Shown here piece by piece: positions 1-6,734 of a DNA stretch of 10,080 nt. This stretch comes from JBDSRX01 sp047445235 (GTDB taxonomy: Bacteria; Patescibacteriota; Dojkabacteria; J137): the NCBI GenBank assembly GCA_047445235.1, contig JBLGEO010000060.1, forward strand, positions 1 to 10,080. The letters run 5' to 3'. Numbering within the stretch: the stretch's first letter is position 1; the number at the start of each line of letters is the position of its first letter. The notes below the pieces were generated by a model. The model was not told where the DNA came from and ran no database searches. It saw only the letters and a list, made by a program, of their open reading frames with translations. The translations under genes and the position numbers were made by a program.

Positions 1-1223
1 CAGGAGATTTTATAGAAGTAAAAGGCGAAATTACAAAAACTCAAAGAGGTGAAATCTCAATACTTGCTAAAAATATAAAAATTCTAACAAAAGCAATTAG
101 ACCAATGCCTACAGAAATGGAGGAAAAAGAAGAAAGGTATAGAAGAAGATACCTAGACATGAATCTACATCCAGATGTAAGAGCAAGATACGTAAGAAGA
201 GCAATATTTTGGGAAAAAACTAGAGAGTTCCTTACAAAGAAAGGATTCTATGAGGTTAATATCCCTGTTTTAGAACATACAACTGGAGGTGCTGATGCAA
301 AGCCATTTCAAACCCATTACGATGCTTTAGGAGAAGATTTTTACCTAAGAATCTCTCATGAATTGCCATTAAAAAGACTTATTGGTGGAGGATTTGAGAA
401 AGTATTTGATTTGGGACCTAGGTTTAGAAATGAAGGTTTAAGCGAAGAGCATTTACCAGAACACATTGCTATGGAATTCTATTGGGCATATGCAAATTAT
501 AAACAAGGAATGCAGTTAATTACAGATATGTATAGATTTGTAATGCAGGAAGTTTTCGGAACATTGCAATTCAAAATAAAAGGTTTTGATGTAGATCTTT
601 CCAAGGAATGGGAAAATTTAGACTATGCAACTTTATTAAATGGAAAGTTCGATATAGATATAGAGAAAGACTCAATAGAAAAATTAAACAAAGTTCTAGA
701 AGACCAAGGCGTAAAGCTAGACGGTGAAATGAATAGAAATAGAGTAGTTGATAACCTTTGGAAAGTAATTAGAAAAACTATGTCAGGACCAGCATTCTTA
801 ACAGGAGTTCCAAAGTTTATGTCGCCTTTGGCTAAATCTAGTTTAGAAGATCCAGAAATTACAGAAAGATTCCAACCGATTATCGCTGGAAGTGAGCTTG
901 GAAACGGCTATACAGAATTAAACGATCCATTAGATCAATTAGCTAGATTCACTGAGCAGCAAAATCTAAGAGACGCTGGAGATGAGGAAGCTCAAATGCT
1001 TGATATTGATTTTGTGGAAATGCTTGAATATGGAATGCCACCAACAGTTGGATGGGGACACTCAGAGAGAGTATTCTGGTTTTTTGAAGGTGTAACTGCA
1101 AAAGAAGGAGTTCCATTCCCTCAACTAAAGTTCACAATCGACGAAAATACAAGAAAACTGTACCCAGAATTAAAAGATGAATTTGATAGACAGGAAAGGG
1201 CTAAGCATGTCGAAGAAAAGTAA
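1..1223 (+). CDS. lysS: Lysyl-tRNA synthetase, class II (5' end cut off by the window)
   Basis: Charges tRNA-Lys with lysine in the cytoplasm. The frame is open from base 3, so the true start lies outside the window; ATG 105 is internal. Bases 3-104 encode the end of the OB-fold anticodon-binding domain (GDFIEVKGEI...ISILAK). Numbering from ATG 105, the catalytic domain has the LysRS hallmark GGADAKPF at 61-68, motif 2 FRNEG at 107-111, the C-terminal block SELGNGYTELNDPLDQ at 263-278, and MPPTVGWG at 311-318 leading into motif 3. Motif 3 reads GWGHSER instead of the usual GxGIGIDR; Arg322 is kept. Motif 2 has HLPEH where HNPEF is usual. After the PFPQLK equivalent of the normal C-terminal FPxxRP, about 30 extra charged residues follow. 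The stop codon directly touches the stop of the opposite-strand gene, with no terminator between. The family call is firm; the motif changes look lineage-specific. Confidence 0.95.
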   Translation, partial: GDFIEVKGEITKTQRGEISILAKNIKILTKAIRPMPTEMEEKEERYRRRYLDMNLHPDVRARYVRRAIFWEKTREFLTKKGFYEVNIPVLEHTTGGADAKPFQTHYDALGEDFYLRISHELPLKRLIGGGFEKVFDLGPRFRNEGLSEEHLPEHIAMEFYWAYANYKQGMQLITDMYRFVMQEVFGTLQFKIKGFDVDLSKEWENLDYATLLNGKFDIDIEKDSIEKLNKVLEDQGVKLDGEMNRNRVVDNLWKVIRKTMSGPAFLTGVPKFMSPLAKSSLEDPEITERFQPIIAGSELGNGYTELNDPLDQLARFTEQQNLRDAGDEEAQMLDIDFVEMLEYGMPPTVGWGHSERVFWFFEGVTAKEGVPFPQLKFTIDENTRKLYPELKDEFDRQERAKHVEEK

Positions 1224-1631
1224 TTAAGTTTCAATAAGATTTCTTGGTCGTTGTCTATGTTTGCTTCGACCAGAATATCTTTCGATTGTAAACAGATCAG
1301 ATACATCAACATCGCAGATCCTAATAATTTCCTCTACTTGATTCTCTAAATCTTCTTTTTTAAAAATACTCCCATCATATAGTGTGATATTGTCCATACC
1401 TATCAGAAAATCTAGAAGATTGCTTAACTTAAATACAAGTGTTTTAATCTCTTCTGGCTGAGTAGTAGACTTAATAAAGTCAATGTTAATTCGTACTTTC
1501 TCAATATCATTTTGAAGTTTCAGATTGTAGATTTTGGAATAGAAATCACTTTTCGAGATTCCACAGAGTCTCATAAGTGATTTTAAACATGTAGGGTCTC
1601 CTTCAGTTAGGGTATTAATTTGTGAATTCAT
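1224..1631 (-). CDS. Unknown 135-aa protein
   Basis: Not recognised. It is soluble, with no signal peptide or membrane helix, mostly helical in character, and ends in a basic tail (SGRSKHRQRPRN). Residues ~18-35 (SLMRLCGISKSDFYSKIYNL region) look loosely like a helix-turn-helix, with GISKSDFY resembling a TetR recognition helix, but a full DNA-binding domain cannot be claimed. Start at ATG 1631 is supported by an extended -10 box (TGATATAAT, 1649-1641) ending nine bases before it, with no SD, so the transcript should be nearly leaderless. It lies just downstream of the antiporter gene in the same direction but has its own promoter in the 26-base gap. Its stop abuts the lysS stop. That the gene is real rests on its promoter, its snug fit and the lack of a competing frame. 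Confidence 0.7.
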   Translation of the reverse strand: MNSQINTLTEGDPTCLKSLMRLCGISKSDFYSKIYNLKLQNDIEKVRINIDFIKSTTQPEEIKTLVFKLSNLLDFLIGMDNITLYDGSIFKKEDLENQVEEIIRICDVDVSDLFTIERYSGRSKHRQRPRNLIET

Positions 1632-1640
1632 AATATAGTA

Positions 1641-1649
1641 ATTATATCA
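1641..1649 (-). promoter_or_regulatory. Extended -10 promoter of the unknown 135-aa gene
   Basis: TGATATAAT reads on the minus strand, followed by nine bases and then ATG 1631. No -35-like hexamer is evident. The surrounding 18-mer (1650-1633) is identical to the one before the sortase-like gene. Confidence 0.65.
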
Positions 1650-1657
1650 TCAAGTCT

Positions 1658-3310
1658 TTACTGAAGCTCATCAATTTGTCCTGATTTGATAAGATGCCCG
1701 AGGTATTTACCGGCAGATTGGTAAGGCATAATTACATAGTTAGCACCTGCTTCTTTAAGCCCCTCTTTGTCAGTATCTGCATGAGCAGTCACAATAACGA
1801 TGGGTCTTTTTTCCTGGTTTCTAAGTTGGTTGTTCAAGAAAGTCAGCAGAATTAAATTATCTTCGTAATCTGGAATAGTTGAAAGGATTACTTTTGCTCT
1901 TCCTACTTGTGCTTTAACTAAAATATCTTCGTCAGCAATATCGCCAAAAATAACATTATACCCATCATCTTTTAAAGCCTTTGTTATATCTGGATTAAAA
2001 TCCATCACTAAAATATCATCTTTCATATCCTTTAAAGTTCTAAGCATACTTCTGCCCATTCTGTCTGCTCCAAGTAAGACTATATGATTATCAAGATCTT
2101 TTGTTGCTGTATAGATTGAGATCTCTTTACCCTTCTTTTGAAAAATCTTTAACGAAGGTGCAAAGAAATCAAAGACCTTATCACTATTGGAAATTAAGTA
2201 GCTAGAAACACTAAAAGTTATAATCGCTACTACAGTAACTAATGAAATTGTTCTATCAGTCACTTGTCCTATCTCTTTACCAATCAAAACAAATACTAGA
2301 CTAAATTCTGAAATCTGGGCTATGGTCAATCCTGTTAGAAAACTTGTCCTAGCCTTGTATCCGAATAAACCCAAAACTGTCATAACAACAATGGGAGTCG
2401 CGACAATAACAAATACAGAAATAATTAATGCAGGAATAATAACTTCTCCCAGATTCCCTAAATTTAGACTTGTACCTAGCGTTACAAAAAATAAAACAAG
2501 AAAAAAGTCCCTTAGAGATTTAACTTTAGAAATAATTTGAGTGCTTTCAGAAGTATTTGCAAGGGCGAGTCCAGCTAAGAATGCTCCAATTTCGACAGGA
2601 AAGCCAATAATAGGTGAACTAACTAATGCAACTAGTCCAAATGCCCAAGCTAAACTCGATACGAATAGAATCTCACTAGAGCTAGAAATTGAACTTATTA
2701 ATCTAGGAAATATTACTTGACTGAATGCAATTGTTAGAGCTATCAAGAATATTAATTTGATAAGTGTAAGCATAAATGTATTTGTATCGGGAACTTGCCC
2801 ATGCTCGTGTGTTGAAAGTAAAACGAGTACTAAAATTGCAAAAAGATCCTGAACCAAAACCATTCCAATAGAAATTTTTCCGTGCAGACTTGTAAGTTCT
2901 TTGTTATCAGACAAAAGTTTTACAGCAACAATAGTACTAGAGAATGTTAGTGCAAAAGAAACAAATAACGCTTCTGCAGATGCAAAACCAAGCAGCGAAC
3001 AAACGAGAAAGCCAAGAATTGTTCCTACGAAGATATGACTCAACCCTGCTACTATCGCAACCTTTCCAATAGATTTAAGCTCTAAAAGTTTAAATTCAAG
3101 TCCAAGCACAAATAAGGGTAGTGCAATACCCAGCTCTGCTAAGATTTCTAAAGTATTATGGGTTTCATTATTTAAAACTGCAAACTGAACAAGGATAATT
3201 CCTGTTAAAATATAAGCCATGATAGGCGGTTGCTTTAGATACTTAAAAAGTATAGAAAGTAAAGAGGAGAGGATTAAAATTATCGCTAAAACTACAAAAA
3301 AATTTTCCAC
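1658..3310 (-). CDS. CPA2-family (KefB-type) monovalent cation:proton antiporter with RCK/TrkA-N domain
   Basis: Integral membrane exchanger of K+ or Na+ against H+, gated by a cytosolic nucleotide-binding domain. Numbering from GTG 3310: many hydrophobic helices fill ~3-375, with family blocks PLFVLGLEFK (~65-74), FSSTIVAVKLL (~123-133), VLVQDLFAI (~151-159) and EIGAFLAGLALA (~240-251). A Rossmann/RCK_N domain spans ~408-545 with LLGADRMGRSM as the dinucleotide loop and an acidic end of strand 2 (VMDFNPD, Asp437). A second RCK_C domain is absent, as in many short KefB relatives. The longest reading starts at GTG 3349, adding 13 residues. I prefer GTG 3310 because relatives begin only a few residues before helix 1 (MENFFVVL fits). 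A weak -10-like TAAACT (3323-3318) lies seven bases before it, and no SD supports either start. The substrate ion cannot be assigned. Confidence 0.93.
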   Translation of the reverse strand: MENFFVVLAIILILSSLLSILFKYLKQPPIMAYILTGIILVQFAVLNNETHNTLEILAELGIALPLFVLGLEFKLLELKSIGKVAIVAGLSHIFVGTILGFLVCSLLGFASAEALFVSFALTFSSTIVAVKLLSDNKELTSLHGKISIGMVLVQDLFAILVLVLLSTHEHGQVPDTNTFMLTLIKLIFLIALTIAFSQVIFPRLISSISSSSEILFVSSLAWAFGLVALVSSPIIGFPVEIGAFLAGLALANTSESTQIISKVKSLRDFFLVLFFVTLGTSLNLGNLGEVIIPALIISVFVIVATPIVVMTVLGLFGYKARTSFLTGLTIAQISEFSLVFVLIGKEIGQVTDRTISLVTVVAIITFSVSSYLISNSDKVFDFFAPSLKIFQKKGKEISIYTATKDLDNHIVLLGADRMGRSMLRTLKDMKDDILVMDFNPDITKALKDDGYNVIFGDIADEDILVKAQVGRAKVILSTIPDYEDNLILLTFLNNQLRNQEKRPIVIVTAHADTDKEGLKEAGANYVIMPYQSAGKYLGHLIKSGQIDELQ

Positions 3311-3311
3311 T

Positions 3312-4568
3312 ATGGATAGTTTAAATATTAACTCAAAAATACTATACACAAATGCAAAGAACTTTGGAATAGACCTTGTTTCTTTGTATGTTTCAAGTGC
3401 AAAAATTATTGTACAGAAACTTTTAGAAAAGTACGGTGAAGATAAGCAATATGCAGTTATTTGCGGACTTGGGGGTAATGGTGGAGACGGCTTTGCAATC
3501 GCAAAAGAGCTATCTAATAAGTCTTTTGATGTAACTGTTTATCTCGTAGGAAGACATAATAATATTGAAGACCCTGTATCCTTGGAGTTATTTAATATTT
3601 TAAAAAGAGGTCAGCCAGAAAACTTAAAAATTAAACAAGACTGTTATGCAGAGGATATTGAATCAATGGATGTAGTACTAGAATGTCTTATAGGAACTGG
3701 AATAGTAGGAGATAAATTAAATAAAAGATTTGGAGATGTTGTAAAAAGAGTGTCTCATTTTAAAAAATCTACTGTCGCAATAGATATCCCTGCACCATCT
3801 TACAAGCCAGACTTAACAATTTCCTTAATTTACCCTAAAACTGCAGATGCAATTGTTGTTGAAATGGACTTACCAAAACAACTCACAATGTATCCAGGGC
3901 CAGGAGAAGAGGAAGTTTTATTCAAACCGAAAAAGCATAGTTATAAATTTAAAAATGGCAAATTACTTTATATATCCAGTACTGAATCAATAGAGAATTT
4001 AAATAGACTAATAAAATATTCTCAAGATTATTATGTACAGTTGTATGTATATAGTCCAAGGACAATTAATATAGAAAGAAAGGGAATTACAATATTAAAA
4101 GATGAGGACTTGGATGATGCATTGAATTCCTCAGACACTATATTTTTAGATCAATTCTCAAAGAATTCTTTACTTGATAGGGCTCTTATTAACGAAATAA
4201 CAAAATCATCTAATTTAAAGTATATTCTTTCCAACTCAGCAATTGAATTTCTTAAGCCTGAAGTAATAAAAAGTTTAAAAGATAAGCTTTTTATTTTAGA
4301 TAAAGACGTTCTAGAAAAATTTAACATTCCCAATAAAGGTGATAAAGGTTTTAAAAGAATATCTGTTGAATATAAAGCTAATCTTATAATTCCATCAATT
4401 CAATCGTACCTTTACTCAGATACAGGCGAATTTCGTTTGGATCTAACTGGAAAGTTGTACCATAAAGAGACTCAGCAGGAATTATTATGCCTGACTGGAG
4501 TATTGTCTACAAAAAACGATATGTGGCTTTCACTTAGAGCGGCAGACTATATGCTTGTTGGAATTTAG
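3312..4568 (+). CDS. NAD(P)H-hydrate epimerase-like (YjeF_N) protein with degenerate dehydratase-like C-terminal half
   Basis: The N-terminal ~205 residues match the YjeF_N/NnrE fold, which epimerises damaged NAD(P)H hydrates. The substrate loop GLGGNGGDGFAIA is at 52-64, and LECLIGTG (123-130) corresponds to the family's DALLGTG, with Asp replaced by Glu124. DIP at 158-160 is kept, but the usual following SG is AP. HSYKFKNG (209-216) starts where a fused NnrD (NAD(P)H-hydrate dehydratase, ribokinase-like) would begin. In that half I cannot find the expected PHPGE or GxGD catalytic motifs; near the end TGVLSTKND sits where GxGDVL is expected. The second half is therefore probably catalytically dead. 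ATG 3312 fits the family N-terminus; the longer in-frame ATG 3219 would run deep into the antiporter gene. No SD is visible. It is divergent from the antiporter by a single base, and its stop overlaps the next gene's stop. Confidence 0.8.
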   Translation: MDSLNINSKILYTNAKNFGIDLVSLYVSSAKIIVQKLLEKYGEDKQYAVICGLGGNGGDGFAIAKELSNKSFDVTVYLVGRHNNIEDPVSLELFNILKRGQPENLKIKQDCYAEDIESMDVVLECLIGTGIVGDKLNKRFGDVVKRVSHFKKSTVAIDIPAPSYKPDLTISLIYPKTADAIVVEMDLPKQLTMYPGPGEEEVLFKPKKHSYKFKNGKLLYISSTESIENLNRLIKYSQDYYVQLYVYSPRTINIERKGITILKDEDLDDALNSSDTIFLDQFSKNSLLDRALINEITKSSNLKYILSNSAIEFLKPEVIKSLKDKLFILDKDVLEKFNIPNKGDKGFKRISVEYKANLIIPSIQSYLYSDTGEFRLDLTGKLYHKETQQELLCLTGVLSTKNDMWLSLRAADYMLVGI

Positions 4569-5788
4569 AAAGAAGCAACTGGTATGTAGGTTAGAGTTTC
4601 AGAATAACTCTCTGTTGTTTTAGATAAATCTGGCTTTGCCTTTACCCTATAACCTGTTATCCCAGTATGCAATGGTAAAGATCCTGAGGTAAATAGGGTT
4701 ACAAAGTCTGTTGTAGGTGAACCAATCTTATTTGCAGCACCAGTGTCTTGATAATCAGACGGAGAAGAACTAACATTAATATTTCCAATAAAACTCGAGA
4801 AACTTGCAGAGTTAGTTGTAGAATCGTTTCTTAAACCATAACCCACTGTGTTTGCTAAATCTGCATTTACATTGGCTATCAAATCAGCTCCGCTTAAAAG
4901 TCCGCCATTTGTACCTTTAACATATAAGATAATTCCACTGCTTGCATTCGTTGTTAATCTGAAAATAATATAGTTGGTACTAGTTGTAACAATATTAGGA
5001 GCCATTGTACCTAAGTTTATTATGTATGGAGGTGAGCTGCTCCCTGCTGTAGATGTTGCTATGTCTACATCTACTGACAGGCTAGTATTTTGTGTAGCAA
5101 CCGAGGCAGATGTGCTCCAAGCAGTTTGGTTAAAAGATCCGTCGCTTACACTCAAGTTTAGAGCTGCAACTCTTAGATAGTAAGTAGTACCGGGTGTTAA
5201 ACCTAAAATATTGAACCTTTGCCAAGTTGTATTTGCAGATGAACAATAACCAGCAAGAGATATCCCTTCCCATTCACATTTATAAATAAAATCAGATAGG
5301 TATAAATTATTTTTAATAACTCTGCTTACAGGATCTACATAGTATAGATTCGTTGTAAAGTTAGAGGAAGTACTCACTTGGACAGCATATCTGGTATCAC
5401 TGGGATTGTCCTGAGCATTTATTAAGAACTTTGCCCTATCGTAACATCCTGGTGCCGAACAAACCTCTTGCATTCCATTACTACCAATAGAACATGTACC
5501 AGAGCTTGTACTTGTTTCAAAACAAGTCACGCTTGGAACATTTACCTCTATTGCAGTAGCAGTTCCTATAGATTGGTTGTTTGCACTAGTAGTAGTAAAG
5601 TCGCTTGCGGGTGAGGAATCGCTTAAGACAGGGTAGTTTGTGGAAACTTGTGTACCTAAGGCAGGATCTCCAATACTTGGTGATACAAGCCTATAGTTTG
5701 TTGAATCTAAATTTTGTGCAAAAATCCTAGCTGATAAGCTCAAAGAAATGCAAAGTATCGATAAGAAAAGCGGTAAATACTTCTTCAT
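4565..5788 (-). CDS. Secreted Ser/Thr-rich surface protein with FN3-like segment
   Basis: Exported protein, probably of the cell surface; its exact role is unknown. Residues 1-25 are a clear Sec signal peptide (KK, a hydrophobic core, then ARIFAQ with cleavage near 25). The mature part starts with the repeat-like STNYRLVSPSIG / STNYPVL, seen in my experience in many CPR secreted proteins. A Cys-containing region follows (Cys 89, 99, 110, 115, 171, 182; six, so possibly three disulfides). Residues ~116-234 look like a fibronectin type III domain, with GLTPGTTYYLRV at 196-207. From ~235 there is a Ser/Thr/Asn-rich beta domain to the C-terminus. There is no LPxTG-like motif, terminal hydrophobic helix or lipobox, so anchoring is unexplained. 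Its stop overlaps that of the YjeF-like gene by 4 bases. It is divergent from the sortase-like gene, 107 bases apart, which suggests a joint envelope role. No SD and only weak -10 candidates are visible. Confidence 0.85.
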   Translation of the reverse strand: MKKYLPLFLSILCISLSLSARIFAQNLDSTNYRLVSPSIGDPALGTQVSTNYPVLSDSSPASDFTTTSANNQSIGTATAIEVNVPSVTCFETSTSSGTCSIGSNGMQEVCSAPGCYDRAKFLINAQDNPSDTRYAVQVSTSSNFTTNLYYVDPVSRVIKNNLYLSDFIYKCEWEGISLAGYCSSANTTWQRFNILGLTPGTTYYLRVAALNLSVSDGSFNQTAWSTSASVATQNTSLSVDVDIATSTAGSSSPPYIINLGTMAPNIVTTSTNYIIFRLTTNASSGIILYVKGTNGGLLSGADLIANVNADLANTVGYGLRNDSTTNSASFSSFIGNINVSSSPSDYQDTGAANKIGSPTTDFVTLFTSGSLPLHTGITGYRVKAKPDLSKTTESYSETLTYIPVASF

Positions 5789-5835
5789 AATCCAATTTTT
5801 AATACAGATTCATACTACAGTAAACTTAACCGGAA

Positions 5836-5857
5836 AGGAATACCTGTAAGGATTCCT
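5836..5857. repeat. Short inverted repeat between divergent envelope genes
   Basis: AGGAAT (5836-5841) and ATTCCT (5852-5857) form a 6-base dyad with a 10-base spacer. It lies upstream of both the secreted-protein gene and the sortase-like gene, about 25 bases before the latter's -10 box. It could be an operator, but 6 bases can arise by chance. Confidence 0.25.
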
Positions 5858-5878
5858 ATATCTAAAAAGACGATTTTA

Positions 5879-5887
5879 TGATATAAT
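5879..5887 (+). promoter_or_regulatory. Extended -10 promoter of the sortase-like gene
   Basis: TGATATAAT is followed by eight bases and then ATG 5896, with no SD. It predicts a leaderless or nearly leaderless mRNA. The flanking 18-mer at 5878-5895 is a perfect copy of the one before the minus-strand gene at 1631. Confidence 0.7.
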
Positions 5888-5895
5888 TACTATAT

Positions 5896-6498
5896 ATGAA
5901 TAATAAAAAATTATATTCAATAACTAAGATTTTTCTCTTAATTTTATTCCTTTCTGGAACTTTTTTCATAACTAGACCTAATACAGCAATATTGTTAGCT
6001 AAAACAGCTGCGGATAATCAGATTTATGGTCCAGTTAAAGCTAATTCAGTTGAGCCAGAGGTAAAAACACCAGACTGTGATGGAGTTTGGATAAATTCAG
6101 ACATAACAAAGAAAATTTTCCTTAATCCAATTTATTTAAAGGATTGGGGAGCAGCAAGTAATCCTTCTCTAATTTTAGATTCACTAGAAAACAAGAACAA
6201 TTACCTAGTAATTGGACATAATATTTGTGTGGATGGTAAGTGCGATGAAGCAAGAAGTCAGTTTGCAAATATAATGAACCTTAATGTTGGAGATAAAGTA
6301 TCTGCATGTATAGGTGGAGTACTTTCAACTGGATATATTTTTACTTCTGGACCAATTCCAGATACTAGAACAAGCGTAATGGGAGATTGGGAAGATTTCA
6401 AAACTGTAACAATGTTCACTTCTTATGGTGATTGTAAAGACAGCAGATGTAGTTCCACTCAACAAAGATGGATGGTAGCATTTGAAAGAGATAAATAA
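5896..6498 (+). CDS. Sortase-like membrane-anchored protein with Ser at the usual catalytic Cys
   Basis: Sortases are extracytoplasmic transpeptidases that join surface proteins to the envelope. Residues 8-27 are a signal anchor, followed by a ~30-residue linker and a sortase-type beta-barrel. The family blocks are LVIGHNI with His108, SQFANIMNLNVGDKV at 121-135 (usual F..L..L..GD.V), and the catalytic strand TMFTSYGDC at 172-180 with Arg191 in RWMVAFE at the end. In the canonical TLxTC motif the last residue is the nucleophilic Cys; here the aligned residue is Ser176. Spacing to Arg191 is similar to S. aureus SrtA Cys184-Arg197. Cys180 and Cys185 are nearby and might substitute for it or form a disulfide. 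So it is either an altered sortase or an inactive relative. The start is fixed by the promoter immediately upstream. It is divergent from a secreted surface protein, the natural substrate candidate, although that protein shows no sorting signal. Confidence 0.8.
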   Translation: MNNKKLYSITKIFLLILFLSGTFFITRPNTAILLAKTAADNQIYGPVKANSVEPEVKTPDCDGVWINSDITKKIFLNPIYLKDWGAASNPSLILDSLENKNNYLVIGHNICVDGKCDEARSQFANIMNLNVGDKVSACIGGVLSTGYIFTSGPIPDTRTSVMGDWEDFKTVTMFTSYGDCKDSRCSSTQQRWMVAFERDK

Positions 6499-6499
6499 T

Positions 6500-6646
6500 T
6501 GCTTTACCACCTGTAACCTTCTCATGGCACTCAACACAAATTAGAGTTACTTACTCATACGTGTGGCAGTTAATTAAGTTAGGGTTAGCAGGTTGAATGG
6601 GTAAAATCTCATTTAAATATAAATCTCCATGTATTAAAATACTCAT
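6500..6646 (-). pseudogene. Possible HNH-nuclease remnant with an in-frame stop
   Basis: On the minus strand ATG 6646 opens a 31-codon frame ending at TAA 6553-6551 (...EILPIQPANPNLINCHTYE). The same frame continues past the stop as VTLICVECHEKVTGGKA. CVECHEK preceded by TL resembles the C-terminal half of an HNH endonuclease (typically LVTLCxxCHxxxH), and LPIQPANPNLIN could correspond to the preceding loop. There is no CxxC partner pair in the expected place and no intact gene, and the frame then runs antisense into the sortase-like gene. This is pattern recognition on a short stretch and may be coincidence. If real, it would be debris of a mobile nuclease next to the truncated uvrB. Confidence 0.25.
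6503..6605. repeat. Imperfect inverted repeat in the sortase-uvrB gap
   Basis: TTTACC-ACCTG-TAACC (6503-6518) is complementary, block by block, to GGTTA (6583-6587), CAGGT (6589-6593) and GGTAAA (6600-6605), with a one-base bulge and a six-base insertion. It could close a folded RNA of about 100 bases from the end of the sortase transcript. No U-run follows, so it is not a typical terminator. The rest of the 6499-6734 gap, apart from the HNH-like stretch and the promoter at 6720, shows nothing I can name. Confidence 0.3.
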
Positions 6647-6719
6647 ACTTATAGACGGGGAAGTTAAAACAGAGAATACTAAAGATTAGTTACCCTCACA
6701 AGCGAATGATTTATGTAGA

Positions 6720-6728
6720 TGTTATAAT
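6720..6728 (+). promoter_or_regulatory. Extended -10 promoter of the truncated uvrB gene
   Basis: TGTTATAAT is followed by six bases and ATG 6735. This is the ideal spacing for transcription to start at, or within a base of, the A of the start codon. No SD is present. Confidence 0.75.
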
Positions 6729-6734
6729 CTCTTA

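Noticed and set aside
3219..3311. Earlier start for the YjeF-like gene (adds 31 residues)
   Set aside because: It would overlap the antiporter N-terminus, the extra residues do not fit the family, and ATG 3312 matches the expected N-terminus.
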